A stretch of 64,000 bases of DNA from the NCBI GenBank assembly GCA_001599975.1, contig BCIO01000005.1:310001-374000 (forward strand), read 5' to 3'. Of the stretch, positions 22,647-34,108 are shown piece by piece. The translations under genes and the position numbers were made by a program. Source of the stretch: Cystobasidiopsis lactophilus. Taxonomy: Eukaryota; Basidiomycota; Agaricostilbomycetes; Agaricostilbales; Chionosphaeraceae. Position 1 is the first letter of the stretch; every line of letters starts with the position of its first letter. The notes beneath the pieces were generated by a model, which was not told where the DNA came from, did no database searches, and worked only from the letters and a program-made list of their open reading frames with translations.

Positions 22647-23141
22647 TTGTCCCGTCCCCGTTCAGCGCCAGCCTCAAAAGCGCAGCGAGTGATGGCTTTC
22701 AAGTCGCCCAGGGCCAAGCAGGCCGCGCTCAGGTCGCTCGTCGATTTTTACCACCAAACCGACGCCTTCCCGCACGCCAAAAACATGCTCGAGCAGGTCG
22801 ACTCCGCCTTGCTCTCGCTCAAGTACTCGGCCCCTCACCAGCGCGACCTCAAGAAGCTGGCCGAGGACCAGATCACGTTTGGGCTGCAGATGGCCGACCT
22901 GCACACCCGCACCGGCGGCGGCAGGCATGGGGAGGCCGGCAGGCTCACCAGCATCCTCGCCAAAACCCAGAAGGAGCGCCACTCGCCTTACGCTGACGTT
23001 TACATGGGCACCCCGCCATCCAAGAGCGAGGCCATCAGGCAGGTCCGCTTGGCCGCTATGGCAGAGGCCTTGCACGGCACCTCGGACATTTTCAAGCCCG
23101 CCCTCGAAACTGTCCAAGCAAGGAAGGAGGAGGCCAAATGA
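22647..23141 (+). CDS. Small unrecognised protein divergent from SPT5
   Basis: A single uninterrupted frame of 164 codons: MSRPRSAPASKAQRVMAFKS, then SLVDFYHQTDAFPHAKNMLE, RDLKKLAEDQITFGLQMADL and TRTGGGRHGEAGRL, ending VQARKEEAK. The N-terminus is rich in Arg, Ser, Ala and Lys and could be a mitochondrial or basic leader; a second ATG 45 bases in (MAFKSPRAK) is an alternative start. The rest looks helical and charged. Codon use is GC3-rich like SPT5. No family recognised. Confidence 0.62.
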   Translation: MSRPRSAPASKAQRVMAFKSPRAKQAALRSLVDFYHQTDAFPHAKNMLEQVDSALLSLKYSAPHQRDLKKLAEDQITFGLQMADLHTRTGGGRHGEAGRLTSILAKTQKERHSPYADVYMGTPPSKSEAIRQVRLAAMAEALHGTSDIFKPALETVQARKEEAK

Positions 23142-23861
23142 GCCCAGGCTTTCAATATGTGAGTCGTCTGTGTTTCTTCTTGATCGACGTGTCGCTGATG
23201 ATGCGGAAACAGTCTTCTGAGCGGAGAGTCTAATCGAGGCATTCGAGGATGGCTCTAAAAATTCTGTGCGAGTTGCCACTGTGAGTTAGAGCCACCACGA
23301 TCTAGTCATGCTGGATTACTTTGAACTCTTCCTTCTCACAGATGCGAGTAGCTTCGAGCGCCAGATCTGGCCAAGCCTCGCACGCCATGGGACCCGCCAT
23401 TAAATGCGGCCCTCAAGCCGACAGAGCAAGACCGGCCGCGCTGTCCGTCTCCTGACAACCAAATGCCTATCATTTCAAGCAGGTTGTAGGGAGAAAGGGG
23501 AGATGTCGAAGGGAACTTGTATGAGCAATCCGTCGCGCCTTATTGTGCTAGACATTGCCTCTCGGAAAGCAACGCCAATAGCAATTCTAACCGACAAGTT
23601 GCTCTGTTGAGGTTGTTTTGAGGCGCTTCCATTTGATTCTGGGATCCCACATGCGAATACGCCCTTCGCCGCCACCGCATGCGGAGCGGAACTTTCTCTT
23701 GCTGCCGGCCATTGCTCTTGGCTCGTTGCTTGCTCTTTTCGACGCTTAATAAGCTGTCTCTTTGAAGCACCATGTGCATCCACACGTCTCGTGCCTCGAC
23801 TTCTGCGATCAAACTTGGGGTGGCAACTTAACTGAACCGCTCATCATACGCCATCGCTGGC
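23142..23861. other. Intergenic
   Basis: About 720 bases. It holds the 10-base palindrome CCGCATGCGG near 23678-23687. Open frames on both strands are short and low confidence; no gene or RNA recognised. Confidence 0.45.
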
Positions 23862-24711
23862 ATGAAGATTTTCGGTAAACTAAGCAAGCACGAGCACACG
23901 CGCCTCCGTCCCGAACTCACGTATTGGGATGCCGTCAAAGCGACAGCAGAGCTGATCGAAGTGTGGAACTTGATGCGAAAAGGACTGATTGATCTACACA
24001 ACCAGGATGTGAGCTGTTCGTTGTCCTTGGGCTTGTCTCGGCCAATGCTCTTGTCTATAGGTAGACGAAGAGCAGCGCCTTGCCGACCGGGCGAACAAAT
24101 ATCCTCGCGGCTCCCTGATTTTCCAGAGCGTATCGACGGCGGCGCTCATACAACGGTACAAGGCTGCCATTCTTAAAGGGTTGATCGACCAAATCGACAC
24201 GCATCAAGACCGATTAACAAAGGAGTATCAAAGATCCAAAGGACCCCAAGGGATAGTGGCACCTAGTGACAGTCGAGCGGCGGCCCTGTCCCGGCTTGTC
24301 TATCGCCATGGACATAATGAACCTATGGCTTCTATCCTCGGACTGGTGTTTGAACTGGCACACACTGGCCCTGTACCCCCGCTGCCTTATGAGCGGTTGG
24401 AGCTCGACGGTCAGTGCCAATATTCAGCATCAACTAGTGATGCTGATACCAGAAGGCGCAGCCCTGTTCTGTGCTTGCCATGCGGATGAAAGCCGAGCGG
24501 CAGGGCCGTTGTTCATACCTGTACAAGCGCTTCGTGATCTGGCTGGAGAGGTAAGCTCTTTGCGCGGTTGTCGAGTAGTCTAGGTTAGATCTAACCTGGT
24601 GTGATTATCCAGATTGGGCTTGCCTTGCACCAGCACGCTCTGAACTACCAAAACGACAAGCCGTTTCAACCACCAAAGGAGGCTGTCGAAGCGATACGAA
24701 GCATGCTGTGA
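23862..24711 (+). CDS. Unrecognised protein, four exons
   Basis: Exon 1 from ATG 23862 reads MKIFGKLSKHEHTRLRPELT and YWDAVKATAELIEVWNLMRK, ending NQD at a GTGAGC donor. Exon 2, after an acceptor near 24060, reads VDEEQRLADRANKYPRGSLI, RYKAAILKGLIDQIDTHQD and SILGLVFELAHTGPVPPLPY. Exon 3 has GAALFCACHADESRAAGPLF, IPVQALRDLAGE; exon 4 reads IGLALHQHALNYQNDKPFQP and ends EAIRSML with TGA at 24709-24711. Frames stay open across four clean GT..AG introns, so the gene looks real. No domain recognised; upstream exons cannot be excluded. Confidence 0.62.
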
Positions 24712-25131
24712 GAGAATTGGCATCGCCTGGGAGACTTGCGATTGGGAACCTGTTCGTCTGTGTGGAGTGTGTCACTGCTCCTGTGTTGGGTCACTGCTCC
24801 TGTGTTTGGGGGGAGGGGTGGATGCTATGTACAAATAGAAAAGTTGGCTCTGGCCGACAAGACCTGGGCCCTCTGCAAACCCGACTGAATTTTGCCACCG
24901 CCGACTGCTCCCCCTTCCTTAGGCATCGCTGTTTGTGCCGGTAGCTTTGTCACCCTCAGCATGTCCGATATCGAATCGGCGTTGATAGGATAGTCAGCAA
25001 CAAGTCTGCGATTGGATCTCGTGAAATGCAGATCCCTCCGCCCCCGCTTTACTCAGCAAAATTGTAAGAGTCAGCCTCTCTATAAAAGCCACGCCGCCCT
25101 CTTGATCCTTCACTCAACACCACCAGTACTC
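24712..25131. other. Intergenic with a 19-base tandem duplication
   Basis: About 420 bases. A near-perfect tandem pair (GTCACTGCTCCTGTGTTGG and a 20-base variant) lies at 24771-24809. The promoter of the NmrA-like gene is at its right end. Nothing else seen. Confidence 0.55.
25081..25088 (+). promoter_or_regulatory. TATA box of the NmrA-like gene
   Basis: TATAAAAG lies 51 bases before the ATG at 25132, a plausible TATA distance for a gene with a short leader. Confidence 0.5.
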
Positions 25132-26199
25132 ATGTCTTCGTATCGCAAAGTCGCCATTGCCGGGGTGAGCATTTTCGGGGCCCAGCACGAAATGCAAGCT
25201 GAAATCTATTCCAGGCCACCGGCACCGTCGGACAATCTTCGGTCGCAGCCTTGCTGAAAGCTGGCTTCAAGGTGAGGCTTCGACAAGAAGGAAAGCCGAG
25301 CAAGCTTACGAGGGGGCAAACCAGGTCACTGCCTTCAGCAGATCCACCCCTCCCGCTGGCACTTTTCCATCCGACGTCGCGGTCAAAGTGGTCGATTACT
25401 CGTCACCAGAGTCAATAAAAGCTGCTTTGGACGGCCATGATGTGTTCTTGTCGACCGTGGCAACCTTTTCTGTCGACGTTCAGATCCTGCTCATCGACGC
25501 CGCCGTGGCTGCGGGGATAAAGCGCTTCATTCCCAGCGACTTTGGAGCCAACACCGAGAACGCGAACACCGCGGCCGAACCCTTTTACGCCGCCAAGAAC
25601 GCTGTCGAAGCTCACCTGGTCGCGCAGGCCGCCAAGCACCCGGCCTTCACTTACACCAAAATCGTTACCGGCCCGTTCCTCCAATGGGGCATCGAGCTCG
25701 ACTTTCTAGCCGATTTCACTGCACATCATGCCCAGCTTCTCGAGGGCGGCAACAAGCAGATCAGCATCACGCCGAACGAGATGATTGGCGAAGCGGTGGC
25801 TGGCGTTCTGCATCACCCCAAGGAAACCGAGAACCGCGCTGTATTTTCTGAAGGAACTCGCCTGTCGCAAAAGCAGATCGTGGCGCTCGCCGAGAAAGTC
25901 TTGGGCGTCAAGTTCACGACTGACGTGGTGTCCAAGGAAGAGCTGGAGGCAAACGACTGGGAACGCGTCTACAAGTCAGCCAAAGTCTCCGAGTTCCCTT
26001 CGCCCATGCTCGGCAGCCTGCTAAGAGCTCTTTGGGGTGAGCTTGGTTCACCTTTGCCGTGCGAGCTGGACTAACCCAAAGCGATGCAGGCGAGACCAAC
26101 GGAGGCGATTTCCAGGGCGGTGATTCAAAGCTATTGGGGCTGAAGCACTTGACTGAAGAAGAGGTGGAAGCTGTGTTCAGACAGGTGTTACTGCAGTAG
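25132..26199 (+). CDS. NmrA-like / isoflavone-reductase-like NAD(P)-binding protein
   Basis: Five exons. Exon 1 MSSYRKVAIAG joins across an intron to ATGTVGQSSVAALLKAGFK, giving the Rossmann GxxGxxG motif at the N-terminus. Then VTAFSRSTPPAG, VVDYSSPESIKAALDGHDVF, IKRFIPSDFGANTENAN, YTKIVTGPFLQWGIELDF and ITPNEMIGEAVAGVLHHP, as in NmrA/PCBER-type atypical short-chain dehydrogenases. Stop TAG at 26197-26199. Relatives act as NADPH-dependent reductases or redox sensors; the substrate here cannot be told. RFIPSDFG is a family hallmark. Length of about 300 residues is normal. Confidence 0.85.
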
Positions 26200-26500
26200 C
26201 TTCATCATGCAGAAACCGCAAATTCGAGTCTCATTAAAAACCCAAGGCCGCACAAAGTAATCCGTTCAGGAGGGCGCGAAACCCAGTGCGACATGCACAG
26301 GAAATACACTGAGAATCAGGAGAGGCATTCAGTCGCAATGTGGAGGAGCAAAATGACAAGAGAGCAAGTCAGCGTTCGCCAACTCAGTCCAACTCCAAGG
26401 GCTGTCCCAAAGTCCCCTCGCCGCACGCTGCCCAGCGGGCCCTTCTATTGCACTCGCGGTTTGTGATTTGCAATGTAAATTGCAAGCATGCATAGATTCC
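26200..26500. other. Intergenic, convergent 3' ends
   Basis: About 300 bases between the stops of the NmrA-like gene and ERB1. AAATACACTGAG and similar A-rich sequence may serve polyadenylation. No gene seen. Confidence 0.5.
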
Positions 26501-29231
26501 TCAATTACACCACAGCCGCCCAACGCCATCAGCTCCCACCGAGACCAGCCATGGCTCCTTCGGATGCCACTTAGCGTCCAGCACTCCGAGCGCGTCCCGC
26601 ACCTCGTGACCTTTGAGCACCTTAACAGGTACGATGAGGGGTTCAGTGACCAAGTCAGTGTAGACAGAGGCGTGGAAGACGTGGATGGTAGCGTCGTCTG
26701 CTGCAGAGAAGAAGAGGGGGAGAGTGGGATGGAAGCGGACGGCCCGGACCGCCTTGTTGTGGTTGCGCAAAGTGCGGTAAGGCCGGTCCGAAAGATCGAG
26801 GTCGTGCCAGATGACCCGCTTGTCGTAGCTGCCGACGATGACATTGTCGCCTGTGACGAAAGCTCAGCGAAAGGCCACGATGCGTGCGAGTGTGAAGGCT
26901 AAAAACGAACCTAGAGGGTGTACATCAACAGACGAGATCATTTTGATGCCAGGATTTAGCGTCTTGATCAACGATTGAGCCGACAAGTCGTAGATCTTGA
27001 TTTCGCGTTGAGTCTGTGAAAACCACAATGGCAACTTAGAACAGGTTCGTTCAACGGCGAAAGACAGTATGACTCACAGCGACAAACAGCTGAGGCTTGG
27101 AGGGATGGAAAACGGCGCGCTCGACCAAACCCTTGAGCTTCTTGAAGGGCGCCTGGGTGTGGTGCTTAGAGATTTGGTGGATCAAGACGCTTTGCACGCC
27201 ACCTGTTGAGGACGATGGACTTCCTGAGATCAAATGTGCAGTCTAGAATAAAGGCTGTGCTCACCATCCGGCGCGACGGTGGCGAAGTAGTCTCCTTTGC
27301 GGTGGCCAGAGATGGACTTGGCCGTGCCTTTGATGTCGACCTCAAGCCAGATACCGGACTCCCGACGAGCGTCGGTCGTTTTGGTCCACCTTGTCAAAGT
27401 GGTCAAGCCGTCCATGGCCGCCGTGAAGCCAGCGTTGAGGAAGGCGGTGGACGACGCTTCCCTGGCGCCGACCACGTCCAGCAAGGCGATCAAGGTCAGC
27501 TTGTTTTCCCTGTTGGCCGTACTTGAATGAAATCCTCGAGACGAATACAGGGGACAGGGACCAACGTTGCCACGACAAAGACGGCCTTGTCTCGGGTGGA
27601 CACCCACTCCAAAGCGGTGATTGGATTGCCCTTCTTGCCAATCTGCCAAGACCGAGCGCAATGCCCCACTGCAATCTCCCACAGCCGTACACATCCATCC
27701 TCTGCACCTGTGACCAACCAAGCGCCTTCCGGATCAATCGCGCAACACCGAATGCGCACGCCGTCTGGATGCGCATAAGTAACCGTCGACACAATGGGGA
27801 ACGGCTTGAGCTCTGAAGTTGAGGGCAGCTTGGGCTTGAGGTCTTCAATGTCCTGCTCGGTGAGCTGCTTGTTGCGCCTCCGCATGCGAGGGGCGAGGTA
27901 GAGGTCCAAGCACCGGTTGAACCGCTGCTGCACAAAGTCGTGGAACGCAGGCACTTTGCGCAAAGCGTCAAACTTGGCGGGAAGGAAGTCGGTGGTGCGC
28001 TCTGACGGGTCGGCCTCCTCCCACTCCTTGCGCTCGGCGTCGGTGTAGAGATATTCAGCCGGCGGATTGTAAGACTCGGCGTGCGTGGGCAAAGCAAGCT
28101 TAGGAGCCGGCATGTGCATAGGATGGTCTGCTCGCTCGGCGTCGGCGTCATTCCAGATGCTGTAGTACCGAGGGCGCTCTTCCTTGGGCTTGTTGGGGAC
28201 GATGCGACCAGCGCGGATGGCGGCCACGATTTTCATCACCTGTGGAGGATGGATGAACGATGACGAGGAGCGTCTCACGATGTCCTTTCAACGCACCTTT
28301 TTGTGCTCCCACTTGGAAGGGATGAACCTGCGCTTGGGCTCTGGCCGGCCTGAGAGCGCCGTCTGCATCACTTTGGACGAGTACCACTCGATTGTTGGCT
28401 CGTAAGCTGCAAGTTCAATTCTGTCAACAAAGATCTCGACGAGATTGCAGGGAACCAGCAACTTGCGATCATAGCTGGCGTCTGGGTTTTCCGACTTGGC
28501 CAAGCGGTTGATGAGGTCTAGCTCCTCGTCCGTGAGCTGCACGTTCTGCTGAGACGTTTTGTCCATGATGCTTGTCCTGTTCAAATTTGGCAAAATGCTT
28601 GAGTACTGAAGTCCTCGTAAATGAAGAGCAAAACGAACCAAGCGTCGCCCTCGACCGTGGCCAAGAACTTGTCGAGCTCATCGCCTTTTAATGGCTTCAT
28701 GACCTTCTTGCCGTGGATGTCGTAGCCTACATGCGGCATGTCGTCGTAAAAATGAGCTGGGATGTTGCCCACTCGGTTCTCCACTTCCGGGTCGCTGTCG
28801 TCCTCTTCATTGGCCGGATCGATCTCGTCCCACTGCGACTTGAGCACGCCGGTGATGTCGCTGGTGACGAGCCGGCGCAGTTTGCCAAAGTCGACGAATT
28901 GGCCGTCGCCAGCGCCGTCGAACCCAGCTTGCCCCTCTGATGGCTTTTGCGAGTGCTTCGCGATGAAGTCTGACAAGTCGGAGCCCGCGTCTGAGGTGCC
29001 ATCCTCTTCTTCGCCATCTTCTGCAGCTGCCAATTCGCGCTCCAGCTCCTCCTCCGCCAAACGCTCCTGCAGCAGCTCCTCCTCTGAATCTTCTTCGGAT
29101 TCGCTCAAAGCAATGTCCGGCAGCGACTCCTCCTCGTCTGACCCGAACGACAGCTCGCCGTCCAGTTCGTCGACCTCTTCTGGCTCAGGTTCGACCGCTT
29201 TGCGCTTGCCCAACGCTTTGGAGGACGCCAT
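26501..29231 (-). CDS. ERB1: ERB1/BOP1 ribosome-biogenesis protein
   Basis: ATG at 29231 ([20 protein letters not shown]). A long acidic N-terminal region is followed by the BOP1NT domain: [40 protein letters not shown], then [20 protein letters not shown] and [22 protein letters not shown]40 repeats follow: [36 protein letters not shown], ending with [20 protein letters not shown] and [15 protein letters not shown], stop at 26501-26503. ERB1 joins NOP7 and YTM1 in the nucleolar PeBoW complex for 60S maturation. About eight exons. Domain order is normal. Confidence 0.93.
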
Positions 29232-29421
29232 TTCGTTGCTGCCACCCAAACTGCCCGTCAACAATTTTTTGCAGGCGGCGCGCGGCTTCCGATCCGCTGC
29301 CGCGACGCTGCATCGTGCTTGAACGCCTCTTGCTCTGGTCCCAGCACCTGTACACTCTAGAAAGGCCGTCGATCTGCTCATTTGGCCCAGAGACGAGCCT
29401 GCCAACGTCCATGCTTGGGCG

Positions 29422-30435
29422 ATGAGTCAATGGCAAATCACCGGCGCTGGGTGCTTGTCGGCCTTGACCGTCGATTTCATCATATACCCGCTCGATGTGA
29501 TCAAGACCCGGCTACAAGCAGAGAACCCAGCGGCGAGGCAGCACCTCTTCCGGAACCTGTACAAGGGCATCGCGCCCGTTGTGGTCATCACCTTGCCGGC
29601 TGCTGCTGTTTTCTTCTTGAGCTATGAAGGGTTGAACAAAGGCTTGGATACACCTGGTCTGCCTGATCCGGTGAGACATATGGTGGCATCTGTTATGGCG
29701 GAAATGGCGGCTTGTGCTGTCGTCACTCCAGGTTCGTTCTTGCTTCCTTTATCGGTCTCGGTCTCTTCTTGTTGCTGACCTTCTGTCACAGTCGAAGTCG
29801 TTAAAACGAGAACTGTGGGTTGTGATACCTGACAGCTGCCAAAGAAGTAGGCTGATCTTGCTTCGTGACGACCTCCAGCAAGTTTCCCTGGCCCACCCGG
29901 AGACCTTCTTCCAAGCGGCAAGCAAACTCACAGTCAAGAACCTGCGTCAAGGGTGAGTCATCATCGCTTTTGCTTCCTGGCTCGAGCTCAAGCCGCATCG
30001 AAGGTATTTGGCAACAGCAGCTCGCAATCTCCCATTCACCGGCCTTCAATTTCCCATGTTCGAGCACTTTAAAGCAGTCACTTTCAAGTTTGACGGGCGG
30101 CCTACACCCTTCAAAGTGTCATCGAGCACGGCGGCCAGTGCCGCATTGGCTGGCTCCATCGCAGCCTTCGTCACCACTCCGATAGATGTGATCAAGACCA
30201 GAGCGGCCATCCAGGACAGCACTTTCTTGGAGCTGGCGGCCAAGCTATGGGAGAAACAAGGGATACGAGGGTTCTTTGCCGGGGCAGCCGTACGGGCTTC
30301 GTTCGCCGGTGTGGGATCTGGTATCTACTTGGGTACGTCGCTTTTCTTCTTTGAAAATTGGACTCCTGTGGCTGAGGCTCAATCACAGGCACGTATGAGA
30401 CTGCCAAGCAGTGGTTGAAGAACGAGTTTGCATAG
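29422..30435 (+). CDS. Mitochondrial carrier, PET8/SAM-carrier-like
   Basis: Three mitochondrial-carrier repeats are visible. Repeat 1: GCLSALTVDFIIYPLDVIKT with PLDVIKTR; repeat 2: MAACAVVTP joined over an intron to VEVVKTR; repeat 3: FVTTPIDVIKTRAAIQD and QGIRGFFAGAAVRASFAGVG. The Px(D/E)xx(K/R) signature is kept in repeats 1 and 3 and as PVEVVK in 2. YKGIAPVVVITLPAAAVFFL and FTGLQFPMFEHFK resemble the S-adenosylmethionine carrier PET8/SLC25A26, so transport of SAM across the inner membrane is the best guess. Stop TAG at 30433-30435. About five exons; the exon between repeats 2 and 3 (LAHPETFFQAASKLTVKNLR) is approximate. Confidence 0.75.
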
Positions 30436-30864
30436 GGCTCAGGTTGTCGGTGGCCACAACTTTTCTATTTGTATATATCATAGCATACACCACTCACCCT
30501 CAAACATAGACAGAGCAACATAGAGCCGTAATGCTAACACAGACAAGTTTCCATTCTCCCCCAGATGTGGGTGGCAAAGCGGTAAATCTGGTTCTGCCTT
30601 CGTCCGTGGAGTTCGCGGACAGATTCCTCCGCTCCTCCTCTTGGCGTTCTTTGGTTCTCTCGAAGCGTCCGTTTGTTCTGTTGCTTTTCTTCAGAGTTTG
30701 TCTTCTGCATTGCTTTCAGAGCCCGCTGCTATTAACGGGTGCCTTTGTGGTCCCGCACGTTGGCTCCAATGTGCCGTTCCGCCATGTGGGCTGGCGAGCG
30801 ATGATGCATGATCCCGCCGAAAACCTGTTTGCCTTTCTTGTCTGCGTTCTGTTCCTTTCGTATC
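30436..30864. other. Intergenic
   Basis: About 430 bases between the carrier and the GIT1-like permease. TTCTATTTGTATATATCATA at 30461-30480 looks like a 3'-end processing signal for the carrier. The rest is presumably the permease promoter. Confidence 0.5.
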
Positions 30865-32573
30865 ATGGGATCTATCAAGAAAAGAGACAGCGACCCAACC
30901 ATCGTCAACGAGCCGCCGCTCGAAGCGCCTTTGAATAGCAAGGCCCGCCTGAGCGCCTACTTCACCATCTTATGCGCCGGCTTCGCCCTAATCTCAGATG
31001 GCCTGCAGAATAACATTATGACCTTGACCAACGTCGTGTTTGGAATCATCTACAAGGACTCGTACACCTCTATCTGGTCAACCAGAGTCAGCAATGCACT
31101 ATTAGTTGGCGCGATCATTGGGCAACTTGCTGTTGGTTGGGTGTGCGACATCTTTGGTAGGTCTTAGTCTCGCTCCACTTGCCGGACACTGACACTGGAG
31201 CAGGGCGGAAGGTGGCAATCGTCACCACGACGGTCATGATCGTTGTCGGGATAGTTTTGTGCACTGCGGCCCACGGTGCCCATGGGAGCGTCCACGGCTT
31301 CTTCTGGTTTCTCATCGTGGCTCGCGGTATCACTGGCTTTGGTGTTGGTGGCGAGTACCCTGCTTCGAGCACAAGCGGTGAGTGTTTCTGTGGGCCAAAT
31401 ATTGTCCGTTCCTAAAATCGCTGACAGCGGCCGAGGCGGCCAACGAGAAGATGCCCAAGAATCGAGGACCCGTCTTCGTAATGTGCACCAACTTTGTGCT
31501 ATCATTCGGCACACCTCTGGCCTGCATCCTCTATCTCATTGTTTTCGAGGCGGCCGGCGGCACCAGCTCTGCCAATTTCAGCACAGTCTGGCGCACCGTC
31601 TTTGGCATCAGCGCAATCTTCCCTTGTGCCGTCTTCATCTTCAGAATTCGCATGTTGAACTCCATCCTCTATCAGAAGGGTGCGATTAAGCGCAACGTCC
31701 CTTACCTTCTGACCCTCAAGTTCTACTGGAGGGATCTGATCGGGACGGCGGGCTCCTGGTTTCTGTACGACTTCGTCACTTTCCCAAATGGAGTCTTCAG
31801 CGGCAACATCATCTCCAGCGTGGTGAAGGACACCGACCCTCGCGTCAAGTTCTTGAAAACGGCCGAGTGGCAACTTCTTCTTGGCACCATCGCCCTTCCG
31901 GGAGTTATCATCGGAGCTCTGCTTCTGAATCGGATAGGGCGCAGGAATACAATGATCTTGGGTTTTGGGGGTTATCTGGTGATCGGCCTCATTGTTGGCA
32001 TCGCTTACGACAAGATCACCAAGGTCGTCCCGGCCTTTGTCATCCTCTACGGTTTGATGCAGTCGAGCGGCAACTTGGGGCCGGGTGACGTTCTAGGCTT
32101 GGCCAGCACAGAGTCCTATGGTGCGTTCTGTCTTCGATGGTGCCCTTCAACTACTGAAAGCGATGCATGCAGCCACGGCGGTTCGAGGAACGCTCTATGG
32201 CTTCTCTGCGGCTGTCGGCAAAGCAGGAGCAGCTGTTGGGACAGAGGCGTTCAACCCGATCCGGGACAACCTCGGACCTCGATGGACGTTCTTGATTGCA
32301 GCCATCATTGGCTGCCTAGGGGTACGCTCTTAGCCGTTCATTGTGACCTTTTGTTGCTAACATGGACGACGTACACAGATGCTGAACACGTTCTTCTTCC
32401 TGCGAAATGATCTCGGCGGCGACCTGGCTCTGGAGGACGCAAGATTCGAAGAATACCTTCTGTCAAAAGGGTGGCAAGGGCAGATCGGGGCACCGGAACC
32501 CGAGCAGCCAGGGATCAATGGCACCCACTGGCCGGCTTCAGAGGCGAAGGTGGCAGGGCAGCAGAAGTTCTGA
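30865..32573 (+). CDS. MFS glycerophosphoinositol/phosphate permease, GIT1-like
   Basis: Starts MGSIKKRDSDPTIVNEPP at 30865. Segments: LSAYFTILCAGFALISDGLQ, NNIMTLTNVVFG, VGAIIGQLAVGWVCDIFGR, then across an intron KVAIVTTTVMIVVG and GITGFGVGGEYPASS. GFGVGGEYPxSS is characteristic of the phosphate/GIT1 branch of MFS sugar-type carriers. Later: FVMCTNFVLSFGTPLACILY, GSWFLYDFVTFPNGVFSGNI, GRRNTMILGFGGYLVIGLIV, YGFSAAVGKAGAAVGTEAF and GPRWTFLIAAIIGCLG. About 12 membrane helices; ends EAKVAGQQKF, TGA at 32571-32573. Probably takes up glycerophosphoinositol or a related phosphodiester in the plasma membrane. Five exons. Confidence 0.85.
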
Positions 32574-32837
32574 ATCGATTTGCAAGATCTCAGTCGAGTG
32601 TCCTCACACGATTGCCACTGCAGTCTCCCCGGAGATGAACTCATTGCGCCGCTATGTTCCATCATATGAGCAAGCTAGGCTGTATCGTTTCACAGTTCCA
32701 GCCTCGCAGCACAGCAGAATGGACCTGCACTTCTATTCGAGGGACGACCAACCGGCGTCCAACGCAAAACATTTCAATGATTATCCGACTGGTGAACAAG
32801 AACCTCGGGATATCGGGAGATGACCTCAGCTAAAGCC

Positions 32838-34107
32838 TTACGGTGCAATCGGCCAATTCAACGGATCAGCCGCGGCGAAGCCGTATATGTAGTGCGGCAG
32901 ACCCACCTGGGTTCCTGTGACCAGATTTTGCATTAGGTTCTGACAACTGGATGTGCGACGAAGAGTCAGGTGTCACCTTTGCCTTCAACAATCTTCGCTT
33001 TGAGCAGGGCCAGATTATCGATGCGCGGAGGGCCTCTTTCTTCTCCGTTTGACGGCGAGACAAAAGGCACCCAAATCTGCTGCTGAAATAAGCAGACCGA
33101 CCACTACTACACAAGCAGCACTGACGTTTTCGTAGTGCACTAGCCAAGCAAAGTAGACGCGGGCACGGCTTCCAGCTCCTCGTTGCTTGGCCGATACTTT
33201 TGCGTGGATCTTTTGAAACATGTGCAGACAGGTGTTCGAGATAACTCGATCAATGTCGGCCAGGGGGACCGATTCAAGTCTGTTGACCAAAAAGAGGGCG
33301 GCGGCGTCGGTGGTGGGCGTGACGTCCCAGCGAAGCGTGAGATACACTATTATCGCTGTAGGCATCAGCTGGTAGTCGAGCGGCTCCTTCATGTCCCAAA
33401 GGCGAAGTTCGTCTGTGACCGTGCCCTGAAGACCTGGGTAATAGATCTGAACGAACTTCTTGACCTGGACGGCGGCACTGATGTTCTGCGGGCCTGGCCA
33501 GCCTGGTGGGTAAGGCGCGACGGCTTCTCGCTCGGCTTTCGCCAGCTTCTCCGCAATGGCTCGGCAAAGGCGACGGTGCTCTGGCCATCGCTGCTTTTGG
33601 CACTCTGGGGAGCAGTATCTCTCGCCATAGCAAGATCCACAGCAGAGAAACTTGTTGTCGATGCTCTCTGGCCTTTTGCAATGGGTGCACTGCAGGCAAT
33701 GTAAGATGTTGCTCCCAACGCGCATTTCCCCGGGCCAGCCTTACCCTCCCTCCTGTCTTCTTGTAGACAGGAACATTGGCGGGATCTTGCTCTTGATCTG
33801 GAGGCACACTGCATTGGGCTTTGTGCTTGAGTTTCCAGTCCAACTTTTGGCAGTTGGCGTTGCAGTAGTGCTGAGGGATGCTTGAGCTCTTGAGCCTGAG
33901 CCGAAACCAACTGGTCAAGAGCCGGAGACTTACGCAGGCCAGACACTTGGCGCAGTTCTTCATCTTCACGTCTCCTTCGTCCTTGGCACAGGCAGGGTAG
34001 CAGCACTGTGGGCGCGATTTTTTTGGACGTGTCAAATGCGGCTCGTTTGAGTCGATTCAAGCCTTTCAACGCACTCGCCGGGGCTCCTGGGACGTGTGGA
34101 GGCACAT
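32838..34107 (-). CDS. Double MYND zinc-finger protein (MYND5)
   Basis: Starts [11 protein letters not shown] at 34107. First finger [24 protein letters not shown] and HYCNANCQKLDWKLKHKAQC; second finger CTHCKRPESIDNKFLCCGSC..ERYCSPECQKQRWPEHRRLC. Family domain: YPPGWPGPQNISAAVQVKKF, ELRLWDMKEPLDY, LRWDVTPTTDAAALFLVNRL, ESVPLADIDRVI. After an intron: PRIDNLALLKAKIVEGKG, then a last exon after GTGACA..CACAG reading TQVGLPHYIYGFAAADPL and ending NWPIAP, TAA at 32838-32840. The EGKG intron position is the same as in MYND2, 3 and 6. Function unknown. Confidence 0.78.
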
Positions 34108-34108
34108 G

